DNA of 64,000 bases from Meandrina meandrites (lineage: Eukaryota; Cnidaria; Anthozoa; Scleractinia; Meandrinidae). A program made the translations under genes and the position numbers. Positions 36,201 through 49,900 of this stretch are shown here, piece by piece. Location of the stretch: contig OY855915.1 of NCBI GenBank assembly GCA_963693305.1, positions 11,057,340 through 11,121,339 of the forward strand, read 5' to 3'. Position 1 is the stretch's first letter; every line of letters begins with the position of its first letter. The notes under the pieces are model-generated. The model did not search any database, was not told the DNA's origin, and was given only the letters and a program-made list of their open reading frames with translations.

Positions 36201-39200
36201 AGGATCTTCCAGAAAATCAATGATCTTTTTGTTTCCAATATCTTTCGCTAGCTCAAGTGCAGTTTGGCCTTGCTGTGAAGCCAAATAATAGATACATTGA
36301 CATATAGTTAGTTCAAATCGTGTATACCAAGTGTTTCAGATTACCTGCTTGTCAACGCAGCACAACAATTGCTTTTAATTAATTAGCAACTAATAACTTT
36401 GTTCACATTAAATAAAACAACTCTGTTATAAATTATACATGTATGTATTTTGAAAATAACGTCTTAGTCCTACTACAATGTCAGTCATACAGTCATAAAT
36501 TATTGATATTTTGATGATAGTAATTGCATTTGAACATTAAGTTAATACTTGGTTTAAAAAATAATATGAAATAGTTTACTTTGGGGTTAATGTTAAAAAT
36601 ATGGGCAAAGGATGTGGATGTATATTTTAGGAATTTATATTTGGGAAATAACGGACTACACCAGTAAACGTAAACATAAAACTTTATTAAGTCAATCAGG
36701 GCTTTTCAGATGTTCAGAGTTAATTAGATATAAATACATAATACAAACAAGACGTTGCTAGCAACTTAAAACCGCGCTTTTATTTTTTGCCAATTAAAGT
36801 GGTACTATGATCAAATTTTCACCCCTTGCAATTTTAGGTGTTTCGAAGAGTATTTAATGAAAGATTAAAAATGCCGTTTACCGTTTTCAAATATCTATTT
36901 TAGTTCCAGAGATATTTAAGCTTAAAAAAATGGTAAAATATGCAAATTAGGGAACTGATGACGTCATCTACTCAACCCAATTTTTTGTCAAGTACAAAAA
37001 TTAAGTTATCTCGGTCATTTTTCTGCAGAGACCAATGAAACTTGGCAGACTAATAGCTCCTCGGGTGACACACCTACAGCTGTAATAAAATTATGTTACC
37101 ATGGCAACTCACTCTTTTCAGTCCCCATCAATTTTATTTTAATATTTCAGAATTTTTCAGTTCGGAAAAATTAAACCCAGGAAAGACGTCTGCCAAATCC
37201 ATTGATATGCTTGCTAGATCTCACATGTAAAGCATTATTTACAAATATTAACGGAGAATGCCAGAATTGGTCAGAAAGGCGATAAGCATTTGGGGGATCT
37301 GGAACCTAGTATGTTGCCATGGTAACCAAGTTGTCAAGTTCATATTGTGAAACACAACTAGCAGAGTGTTACTGCAAAGAATCAGAGACTTTCAATACAA
37401 ATTGGCTGAGATATCACTTTCTTAGTATTTAATCAGAATTTGGTTGAGTGTATGACGTCACTACTTTGCTAATTTGCATATTTTAAAAACTTGAATATCT
37501 CTGGAACGAAAAGAGGTATTGAAAAACAGTAAACGGCATTTTGCTTCTCATATAGAGTACTTGTTAATATTTTAAAACGGTTGCGAAAGAAATCATGCAA
37601 ATTTCATCATAGTAGCACTTTAGTAGCAGCTTTCTTTCTCAATAGTCACGGTAAAATTTAATCTGTTTGCATTGTGAGTAAAGGACTAGCAAAGTAGTCA
37701 CGTGAGTATCACAATCCTTGGTTTATGTTATCCCCGGCTATCTTTAGCTTGGGGGTTTTTCCCTTGTAATGACGTAACACCTACACATTTGGGCATGCTC
37801 AAATTATTGTTTACTTAAGTAAATATTTTATTTCCCTTTAAATCTTTGAACTTGTTTCGATGAAACAGCTAAATAATTTCTTTTCAATTGCCTAAACCCA
37901 CAAGAAATACTCGCAGAAGTGCAAATAAATTAATGACCATCGCTTCTGCTGATATAAACTTGCAAAAAAACACACAATGCGAACAAAATGATGAAGAAAC
38001 AGTGTGCATGACAATTGACGGTTGACTTGTTGCAGTCGAAATTATGCAAATTTTGGCCAAATTCCCACGTGCCCGTTGCATGAAGCAAGATAGCAAACTA
38101 TTTAACATTCGTGATTTGAATTGAGCTGCCTTTTGAACATTGAAATATTTTCTTCATGAATGGAATATTGAAGCGAAGAATGAAATCAAATTTCCATGAA
38201 TAAATTCATTATTCACCCTCGATAGAAATGCTTGAGCTGTTTTGACTGCAACGACCGTCACTTCTGGCGAAATAAACATGCCAAGTAAACACAATCTTAT
38301 TTGTCACGTAGCGAAAGTGAAAGCTGCAACGTCAGCGCATTCCATGGATGATGTCATACCTTTTTTTTAGTGAATTTAATATTCCCTTTGAATCCAACAC
38401 TTCGAAAAAACCCAAAGAAAAATATATATTATTCACAACAAAGAAAACATTATCCATAACATTTCCCGTACATCATTGTTCCAACAGCTTTTGGCGAATA
38501 AGCATCCCAGGTTGGGTGATTCAGTCCTGATCGTGATTTGGCCGAGGGGAGGTTTGGGTCTGGTCACCGACAAAAAAACGAAAAAAAAAAATCCCGTGCA
38601 GAGCAAGAACCGCGCTCGGCCCATGGCCGCGCGGTTAATAATGGGATTTAGCACTCATGTTAACAAGTTATGAAGGTTGTTGCTGCACCTCATTTTTCAC
38701 ATCCATTGTAGAAGTTGCACCAGAATTTAACAACATTGCAACACAGTGTGGACTTCTGCTTTCAACAGCCAAGTGAAGAGGAGTATTTTTATCCTATAAA
38801 GAATAGTATTAATTTTATTACACAGTAAATGAAAAGTGATGACTTCAGTTCTAAATAAGTAGAGTTTTTTTTGTAATTTTGCATTGTAGATCAGAAACAT
38901 GTGACTTAATTAGCTAGTACCATCCAACTCTAGCTCCCCATGCATGTAAATAAAGTATTGCAAGGCTTGGAAGAGGTGCAGTGGAACCCTGCCTTACAGT
39001 CACCTCAAGCTCATTAATAATACAGCCACCTCATTACAGCCATTTTTTAGTCTCGACAAAATGCCTGCACAGTTCCTTTTAAGGAAACCCCTTAATGCAG
39101 TCATCCCCTTAATTGATGCACCAATAGCCATCATGAAAAGTATGTGCAACTACCGGTAATTTGTCTGTCAAAGAACAAAACCTTGGTCAATGACTTCAAT

Positions 39201-42200
39201 TGAAAGAGACCAACCAAACCCATAAAACTGTGAACACCTAAAATTATTTTCGGAATGTACATTGTTTCGCAACCCATCAGATGTGAGAAAAACCGATAGA
39301 TGTAACCGCGCAACAAACTGCAAGAGTAACAAGCTGAAAGGTTTGGATTTGTCACAAAACAACAGATAGAAAAAATTAAAAAAATAATAATAATAATAAA
39401 TTAAAATAAAAAATTATCATTTTAACTATTAGGCTACCACATATAGTTTACACTCAGTTACTGTATAATAACAAAAATACCTTATTTTGTTTGCCAATGA
39501 TTCCTGTACCACCTACTTTTTTCAGTAACAACTCTAGCACTGAGATATGACCTTTCTTAGCAGCAACATGAAGAGATGTATTGTCCCCCTATAAAAATGT
39601 CCAAATTAAGGTGACACAAATTAATTTACTGGTAACCATTTAATATATTACACTTGAAAAAATACACCTAGGAATTCCACCAGAATTCTTGCTCCAGGCA
39701 GAAATCTGACATTTGAAACAGATCTCCAGAGGACGGTGGAATTCCTTTATTTGGGACCATTTATATCTACTATAATCGCTGACAGATCAAAGGCAGTTTA
39801 AACCCATATTCCAGTAAGAAGAATTCAACATACAGTTTACAAAGATCTGCAGATCTGCAGAATGTATTTATTAATCCAGTTCACATTGTGATGTTCCAGG
39901 AAATATCCATACATCCCCTATAAAAGGTTGTTAATTGGTTTGAATCCTGCTACCCCTCCAGAAATTCCAGTTCAGCTAACTTTCCTCTAATACTTATATT
40001 TTCTGAAACTTTTAGGGGTTTACTTTACCTTTAATCACTCACTGTTTTATAAGCTAAACTTTGAATCAATCGAGAAATCTCTGAGAGGATTGTTGAAGGG
40101 CTGGAGCTGGAGAGGACTTACACTACTTGGAAAAATCCAAGTGATAAAATCTTTCGCCATACCAAAGATCTTATACAGGGTTGTTCTCATTTCAAACAAA
40201 AAAGAGTTTATCAAAAAAATAAATAGCTTATTATATTCTTTTGTTTGGAAGGGAAAAGATAAAATAAAGCGCACAGCATTTATTAACCCAATTGACAAAG
40301 GAGGCTTGAAAATGCCCAACATTGAGTCAATGATTTCTGCCCAAAGAATGATTTGTATCAAAAGATATCTTTCCACTGATCCCGCTAGCTGGAAGTTTTT
40401 TCTGGATTTTTATCTTAAAAAAGTAGGGGGGAAATTCTTGTTTCATTGTAATTTTAATTACACTAAACTACCGATAACTCTTCCAGAATTTTATAAAGAA
40501 TGCATTGCGACATGGACCGTTTTAAACGAGGACAACCCCTCCTCGTCCTCAGAAATAGCAAATCAAGTCATATGGAACAACCAGTTCATTTGCATTGAAT
40601 CCAAGTCAATTTATAACAGTAGGCTAATTGATCTTGGAATCGTAAGAATTGGAGACCTCTACGACATACGGGGAGAGTTCAAGTCGAACAAGGAACCATT
40701 ATATTCAACTCTCTCGCCATTTAAAATTTTCTACTTTTCAGTCTCTTCAATGCTTTTCCAGAAAAATGGCGCAAAATATTAAAACTAAATAAAAACTCTA
40801 TCTCCTCAGAAACTTATGATCTAATTCAAACTGATTTTAATCTACGTATTCAAGGGAAAAAAGTCAATTTGCAAAATCTTAAATCGAAGTCATTATATGA
40901 CAGGTTTGTTTCCAAGATATCCAGCATACCAACAGCGCAAAAGAAATATAACGAAGCTTTCAGCACGCACGCATCCCAGTTAGACTGGGAAAAGATATAT
41001 CTACTACCCTTCAAAACAACATTGGATACTAAATTAAGAGAATTCCAATATAAAATATTAAATAGGATCTTATACACAAACAAGATGTTGTTTAAGTTTA
41101 AAAAAGTAGATTCTCCCTTATGCGATTTTTGTGAAGAGGAGTTGGAGACCATAGAACATCTCTTTTTCCATTGTCCGAAAGTGTGTATGTTTTGGGATGA
41201 TTTAAAGGTGTTACTTAATTCTTTAAATATAACTGTTAGCTTTTATATTAGGGATGTTCTTTTTGGGATTTTAGATACCGATAATATAAGCAATCTAGTC
41301 AACTACATCCTTCTTGAAAGTAAATATTTCATTTATCGTTGCAAGTTAAATAAGGGCTCCTTATGTATAAGACTGCTAGTTGATAAATTTAAAAAGACGT
41401 TTCAAACCGAACGTTTTATCGCGAAAAAAAACAACAAAATCCATTTCCATGACAAAAAATGGAAACCTTTACTCCCATTAATACAACAGTAGCTGTTATC
41501 TCATCCTCGTTTTTTCTAAGATTCCCGAAGTCACTCTTTAATTTTAAGTTTAAGTTGAATACGTAATCCTTGTATAGTGTAGTGTAGTGTAGTGTAGTGT
41601 AGTTCTTTTTCTTTCTGTGTAGCTTGTAAGTAAGGTAAATGTTGTAAATTTTGTAATTTTTTCTGTATGTTCTTGATCTATACCTGTAAAGGAAAAAAGA
41701 AATAAAATACAAAAAAAAAAAAAAAAAAAAAAATTTTCTGAAACCATGTCAAGAGTTCAGTGGAACACCAGTCCATATCTCCAGAGAGGGGTAGAATTCC
41801 ATTTCAACTGGACCACCAGAGTCCAGTGGAAGTAAAGAGGAGTAAAAAACGTTTCCATCTGGATTGTGGCAAATTCTTGAAACTCATTCCAGGTCTCAAG
41901 TGGAATTCAGGGTTGAGATCAATTGAAACACTGCAACAACATACAACTATCACTTACAGTATCAGCTATGGTGACATCTGCTTCTTTCTGGATAAGTAAT
42001 CTCACAGCTTCACTGTTTTCCTTCTCTGCTGCCAGTTTAACAGGAGTATTTCCATACTGCAAAAGAAGAGTAAAGCTCCATAATCTTTGGGACTTATGCT
42101 GCAAATACCAAAGATTGCCATGCTGCAATGTTTTGGATGGTAGCTCAGTCAAAACAAAAAATGCATTCAAATTAACTATTAACAGATAGCTTGACTTATT

Positions 42201-43870
42201 AAGTGCACTTTCCATCCATCTTTGAAGATTTCAACTTTTGCTAATTAACCAATCAACTTGTTAACTCTATTTTTGGGAAGGTTGGGGCGGGGGGGGGGGG
42301 GGGGGGGGGAATTGTCATAGCAAGAGATTGACCTAGGGTGTTTTCCTGAAATGCAGAACTGTCAGACATTTTGGACAGATGTCAATGTTACAAATGGAAA
42401 AGTCACTTTCTGGTTTGGTCTGGCAGGAATATTAGGAATCACATCTGAAATTAGTTCACTTTGATCAGTGAGACTGGTAGCTGGCTTTTGAAGATGTGGG
42501 GCACTCATGGGAGGGGAATAAATATGTAATATTTTGGATCATTCTGCTCTATAACCTGGTTTAATCGGAAAATGTTGTAACAGCTAGTACAGTTTTATGT
42601 TACAACAGTAATTGTAAGACTGGCCGGTCTGTGAAAATGGAAAACACCTCTAGAAAGACCTTTGTAGTAACCCAAAATAAGGTCAACTTCCAAGTTGCAG
42701 TTATTTCTGTCCAACTTGAGTTAATAATTAACAGGGAAATTATTTCTCTTTGTGAAAGACTCCCCTAAAGAGGTATTTTGTGACCCTAGGAAAACTGTTT
42801 AGCAGAGCTACAATGTTAGTACAGTGACTTTAACAATGTGATAACTATTTAAGTTTCTTGAAAGCTGGTCTTATTTAAATCAACAGATGTGCATTAACTG
42901 ATACAATTTGAGTATTTATAAGTAGATTATTGGCTAACATTAGCCAATGCACTCATCAGATCAAATTCTTTTAATTATTCAATCGGTTCATTAATAGCTT
43001 TAATTAAATAATGATTTAACAACATTTAAGTTAAATAAATCTTACCCCCTCTCTGGCATTAATATTAACACCATCACATTTGAGAATTAATGTGATTATG
43101 TTAATGCCTTCACTTCTATCAGCCGCAGTATGAAGGGCAGTACATGAATGCTGCAAAAAATTAAAACATAATAACCTTGACTAAAATAACTTCATGCAAT
43201 GTATATATTAAGGTAAGGCAAAGTCTACATTTGGGCCAAGTGGGACATCAGCCCAGAGCTAAATTTATGAATAATATTGTCTGTAGCATTAAGTATCAGG
43301 AGTATATCTACCCTCCAACCCCACCCCTCCTGGTTGAGAAGCTACTCCACCCCAGGGTTATATCTCCAGCATTACAATGGTGATAGCCATTTATACATCT
43401 GTCAGTGAGTGACATTACAATGGTGCCTTTTGTTTTAGCGAACTTGAAAGTGACCATGCAATTTATTGCCATTCCTGCTAGGGTAAACCTCAAGGAAAAC
43501 CCCAAGAAGTGTGTAATAGAATTCACTTGAGGGAGGAGTTGAAATGAAGAAAGTAAGGGATGTTTTTAGACAAAAAGCTAAAGAAAAAGCAAGGTAAGGC
43601 AAGCAAGGTAATCTTCTCATAGCCAGGATTTTGTCACTGTGTGAATGTTTCAATTTATGTTCAATTTGGGGATGAAAAGATGACTTTTCCCTAACCATAA
43701 GAAATTTTCCAATAAGTACCCCCAAATGCTCTGCCCTTCCCCAAGCATGTGTGTGTTATTTAGTAAATAAACCCCTTCAGGCGACTGGTATATTCCGAGG
43801 CTGAAAGATTGTCCGAAAAATGAACAGTTGGCTGAGAAGCGAAGCTTCGAGGGTAACTGTGAAATTATGA

Positions 43871-43901
<31 letters not shown>

Positions 43902-46900
43902 CAATATACCAGCAAGCCAGCTGCAGGAAGGGGTTTTATTTATTTTATAACCTTCCGATTAATTTTTTCAACGCGCTTCATCGCGGGAAAAAGGAAAAAC
44001 CTACCGCGCGCGATAACCACGGCATAATTTTATAGTTAAATCAATGCAAGTCGATAGGTTTCGAATTTCTTTTTTAACACTGTGACTTTATTAAAACATT
44101 AGACCTGAAAAGGTCACTTTTACGTTTGTTTTGCACTGTTATAAAAAATCGGACGACAGATATCAAATCGGACGGGGTATATTGGCTGATACCTGTCGTC
44201 CGATTTTGTACCATGTGATGTGTTTTGTCCAATGAGCGTGCACGGAAATTAATCGGTGGGTTATAAATGATGACACACTTTTTGGTAATTTATAAGAAAA
44301 TTGAATTATCTCAGAACTGCCTGAGAAACTGTTTTATTCTGGTCCCAGCCTGAAATTATGCCAGAAAAAGTGTTTATCAATTGTTCATCATCAGAGAGGT
44401 CAATTAATACTCCTGGGTTAAGTACTGTGGCAGTGAAGTATGTGTCTTGTCTTGCCCAAGAACATAACACAATGACCCCAGGCTGGGCTCAAACTCAGGC
44501 TTCCTTCCAACATATGCACACTAAATTGGGTAATTGTGAAGAAGAGCTCCTCTCAACTGACTGTCAGCCGTCTGTTGGCCGACAGGCTACCGACAGGCCA
44601 CTGGCAGGTTACCGACAGATGACTGACAGTTTCCCAAAACAGACATTTTACTGTAAAATAGAGCAGAAAAAGCCGGAGTAAACCGACACAGAAAGCAATA
44701 TTAAAGACCAGATAAACATTGTATTTCATCGTAATACATCATCTACTTACTGATACAAAAACATAGGCACGCTAAGCGTACAGGAGTTATTTTTTCAACT
44801 GATTGGATGGCTTGGGGTAGAACTGGGTGTTAGTCCTGTTGGGATGGTGTATTTCATGGGTTGAGCTATTTGTGCATGGTGCATGTGCACGGTCTATCGC
44901 GCCGACTAAGAGCTACTTTTGGAAAAATAACTCAAAAACAATTTGAAAAGAAATTGTGCAAATGTTCTAAACATTAGGCCGCTTCCCTTGTAAATATGAC
45001 TATGGTGTGCAACCGATCGATCGAACCATACTGTTGAAGACAAAAAATACATCAGTAATTTCTTCAAAAATAAACAGAAAAAATAATCTGGTAGTCACTT
45101 TTAAGGTTACCTTGATGTTTAACTATCCATCCCCTTTCATTCCAATCCGAAAGAAAACCATTAAGTACATCAGAACATGGATTGAAAACTGTTGACAACA
45201 TTTAGCGTAAACATGATCACAAAATCGCAAACACGCCCACTAAGAAAGCCAAATTGACCCAGAAATTGCAAAGGAATAGCCAGATGGAACAAGAACAAAG
45301 TATTCTCGGGTTTCTGAAATGGCTCCATTATTTTCATCATCAATATAAAACAGAAACCATTCTGCAAGCAAGGACGAGTTTCTTTTGACAAACGCAAGAA
45401 ACAAACAACTCTAGCCACCAGTGCATTTCGGCCAAACCATGTGACAATTTTATTTGGACTGGTACAATATTAATTTCGCAACCGGAAGCAGAAACGTGCC
45501 CTAACTTGTGAGCATAACATCCTCAGTACCGATATTCCCACAGCCGTGCTAAAAATAGCTGTCGATGAAGTTGTGTGACACGCTTGACTGCACACCCAAA
45601 AAGCTAGTTTTCTTTTCAGCCGTTGTTTTTTTGTGTGACGAGCCCAAACAACGGCTGCAAAGGAGACTACCAAAAAGCTGGCTGTCTTTTTTATTTCTTT
45701 CAAGGGAATATTAAATACATTAAAAAGGTATTACGTCAGCCATGGAATGCACTGATGTTGAAGCTTTCACTTTCGCTACATGACAAACAAGATTATGTTT
45801 ACTTTGCATGTTTATTTCACCAGAAGCGACGGTCGTTAATTTGTTTGCAATTTTGCGACTATTTCTTGTCGGTTTAGCCAGTTGAAGCAGGACAACTCGG
45901 ATTAATATTAATCGCATTAATATTAATCTTAAGGATTATTATAATCCAGTAATGGATTATTATAATCCAGTAATAGATTATTATAATCCAGTAATAGATT
46001 ATTATAATCTATTACTGAGGTTTGAGCCGTGCCTTAATCTATTAGGATTAATATTAATCCTACTTAAATATTAATATTAATCCTGATATATATTAATCCT
46101 ACATAGGATTGCTATAAAAGTCGTACGTATACGTAGTATTTATATTATTCCTATCTAGGGTTAATCTTTGTCCAAAGCTTCCGAATTTAAAGATCAAAGG
46201 AGTGCGCGGATTCCCTGGCCCAGAGGTGCTTGCTCCTATTCATTTACTTCTAGGGTCAACATCGTGGTATCTACCAGCTCTAGCATATGCAAGTGATCGT
46301 GATGTGACTGATGTGGTCAGTGTTATGTCCTGTCAGTCCTGTGTTATGTCTGCAGTGTGTCTGTCATTAGAGTTGTATATCAGCATCTCCGAACATTCAC
46401 GGGAATTTTATCTCGATTATAATAGAGATTAATATTAATCAGGGTTATATTATTAATAATAATCTAATCCTTCCAATTTTTTGCCGTGCCTTAATCTATT
46501 ACCGGATTATAATAATCTATTACTGGATTATAATAATCTATTACTGGATTATAATAATCTATTACCAGATTATAATAATCCTATTATAATCTATTATTAT
46601 TATAATCCACGGATTAATATTAATCCGAGTTGTCCTGTTGAAGTGAATCTTTTGGCTGTTTCATCGAAGCGAGTTCAGAGATCTGAAGAAAATAAATTAG
46701 GCCGACGTAAACACTTGCAAGCATTACGTCATTGGTACGGAAATAACCGCATTGCACCGCCGTATTACTAAAGATAGCCATCAAACAATCGGAGGCGAAC
46801 CTTGAAATGCGAGACTCGCACAACGACTACTATTACCTTCCTACGGCCCTCACTCGCGGCACAAATGATGATTTTCTCTTTCCGTGCCATCCAACTACGT

Positions 46901-49900
46901 TGTCACAGCAGCTGAGGGGAAATTTAATATTTGCCGAGCAGACAAAACGTGCTCTTGTAACATCATCACGTTATGAGCTTTTCAAATGATCGTACAATAA
47001 ATAACTCATGACCGCTCATGTGAAGTCCTACTATGAGGCCCTGCCAGGGGGGTGTCCCAGGTCGCTTGTCGGAATTTTAAAATGTCTTGTGTCCGTGTTT
47101 TGTCAAGGCTACACAACGCTGTTGGAAATTTAGCGACATACATTTGTCTTCGTCAGTCGTTTGTCGCTATTTCGTTTGAGCGCTGTCGCTACTTTTTGGC
47201 CCATGTCGCTTGTCGGAATTTACCCTGGCAGGGCCTCTACTATTCCTAAGCAGGAAACGTTGAACCTTCTCCGACCACATTCCAACCTCACGAAAATACC
47301 TATTATTTGGCAACTCTCGAACCCAAATAAACCCACATGCCTCAACCTATTACAAATACGTTATTCTTTGGGAGAAAAACCTTGAGAGATTTATCAGTGG
47401 TCACTCGTGTTATTACTTAGCCAAAGCTCCTGCTAATGCTATACTTTTAACCGAGAGAAAACAGTTTAAACACTGCGAGGTTAGAATCTCAAAGATTTCT
47501 TGTTTAATTTCTTTAACACTCGCCCTTACAAACAACCCACAGTGCGTCAGTTTGTTTTCATTTGGGGACCAAAACAAAACGTTGAGCAAACACACAACAC
47601 TGACATTAAAAATGGAAGTCACAACATTTAATTTATTCTCAATACACATAATAATTTTATTCTACTCAAAAACATCATAAATTTTAAATAAAGTGGTCAA
47701 CAAATACTATACCCATATTCTGTCGTCAACTGAACTAGTTGATTCCGTAAACCAAGAGAATCACCTTCACCACCATGAAATTTCCAAACACTTTTCAGTT
47801 TCAGAACCCACACACAATGTTCTCACCCAAAGCTACATAAAAATCAAGAACTGGAATAGAGACTTAAGACCAACATGGCCCAATTGGGAGACTGGTGAGG
47901 AATGGCTGCCGAGTAGACGTGCCTTTTAAAGCTCCTCGGGTTTCTCGAAATTTATCGCTCAAATTATCCTAGCCTATGGACAGCCCTGCACTATCTGGTA
48001 AAAGAAAAGTCAGTTTGATTTCACCTAACAGTGTTAAGTCTTCTCCGGAGGAAAAAAGGACACGAGAAGAAGAATTCTGCGAAGTTAGCGAGAACGACGA
48101 AGTGATTACCGCTCTTGACATGGCTGGAGACTTAGCCACGAAGATGGATTTGGCGTTATCTAAGTTGGAGAAACTTGATACAATTGAAAAACGCCTGGGC
48201 AGCGTGATTGCCTCTATCTCCAGCATTGAAGAAACTGTCGGCCGTCTCGATAAGGACGTTTTAACTTTGAAGAAGAAGACAAGTGAGACCGAGACGAGGG
48301 TCAATGAACTCGAGGAAGGTGCAAAATTTAATGAAACAGAACTTTCTGACGTCAAGCGTGACACTAAGAAAGCCCAGTTTGACACCGAAGAACTTAGAAA
48401 GCAAGTTCTATACCTGGAGGCCTACAGCAGGCGAGAGAACTTGAAGTTTGCTGGAATACCGGAAAATATTCCTGAAGGTCAACAGATGGAAAACACTAAA
48501 GAGCTAGTATACGAGTTCCTGGAGAAAGAACTAAAAATTGCCAATCCGCGAGACCGTATTGAATTTCAAAGAATTCACCGGCTGGGGAAGCTGAGTTGGA
48601 AGGGTCCGCGACTTATCATCGCCAGATTTCTGAGGTTTAGCGACCGAGAAGAAGTTTTGAGTCAAGCCCGCACTAATCCAGGACTAAAAGAGAAAGATTT
48701 GTATGTGTACGATGACCTGCCGAAGGATTTGTACGACCTGAGGAAGAAGCAAGTAGAAAAGTTAAAGCAAGCAAAGAAGAATGGTTTCTCTGCTCCCTTC
48801 AGCAAGTCACAACCGGACAAACTTTTTGTAAATGGTAAATATATTGCTCCGGACGAACCTATTTCATAGATTTTCTGACTTCAGTACTGTTTTTTGTTTT
48901 CTTTTCTGCTATGATAATTTCTTAATTTTGCCAGAAACAACTTTTGTTTCAATTCAAATTAGATAGCACCTAATAGAACACACCTCATAGAATGATATGT
49001 TAATTAATAGGCTAGTCGGAATATGCTTTTGTAAATAAGAAGCCACCTCGATGGAGCATACCATCTAGCACGCCACTCGGTAAGAGTTAATAGGATGCCC
49101 ATACATCGTGCTTTGGGGCTGTTGGTGAGTAGAACGTCCAAGTATATTATATGTGTTTTTTTGTGTTGTAATTACTTCTTAAATCTTCATTTATGTTCCT
49201 CCCTTTGGGGAATATTTGTTGACTTCGACCTTGTTATTTTAACTCGAACTGCGCATAGGTATGTTCTCTTTCGCCTTAACTCACTTATAATGTTCTTAGT
49301 CGTTGTCACTCTATTCACTTGTATTATTGTCAAAACTTCGAAGCGGCGGAGGTAGATTTTAAGATGGTTTCTTTGAATGCTCGAGGGATTCGTGACTTTT
49401 ATAAGAGAAAATCAATTTTTACTTGGATTGAAAAACAAAAAGCAGATATTGCGTTCCTACAAGAAACATACAGCACACCGGAAGTTGTCAACGAATGGAA
49501 ATTTCAGTACAGGGGACAAATGTTTTACTCTCACGGCTCCAACCACAGTAGAGGAGTTCTTGTACTTATTAGTGAGACACTTCAATTTGATCTAATATCT
49601 TTGAAAGAAGATATTCACGGCCGTTTTGTCGCTATACAAGCTCTTGTCCAGGAAGCGCCCTTCTTATTACTTAATTTATATGCGCCTACAAAATGCTCAG
49701 AGCAATGCGACTTTTTCGAAATGATATCATCAGTTCTGGAAGATATGAATACAGATTCCAGTTACAATATCATATTGGGTGGTGATTTTAACGTTCATTT
49801 TAATTCGGCTCTTGATAATTTAGGAGGAAGGATGGTTGCAAAATCTTCAGTCCAAAACATTAAAGATCTCATGCTCGCACATGATCTGGTCGATATATGG

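Larger units (their letters stand above)
40010..41732 (+). mobile_element. 5'-truncated L1/Tx1-like LINE with 12-bp target duplication
   Basis: ATTTTCTGAAAC occurs at 39998-40009 and again at 41733-41744, bordering a 1723-bp insertion that ends in a poly(A) of about 23. The insertion begins inside the ORF2 region just after the RT core (GVYFTFN) and reads through to an ORF2 stop. It lies antisense inside an ankyrin-gene intron. Truncation during target-primed reverse transcription explains the missing 5' part. Confidence 0.92.

Noticed and set aside
45882..46643. CRISPR-like regular repeats in the TAATCC element
   Set aside because: Repeats have no unique spacers, form inverted arms and carry a target duplication in eukaryotic DNA.
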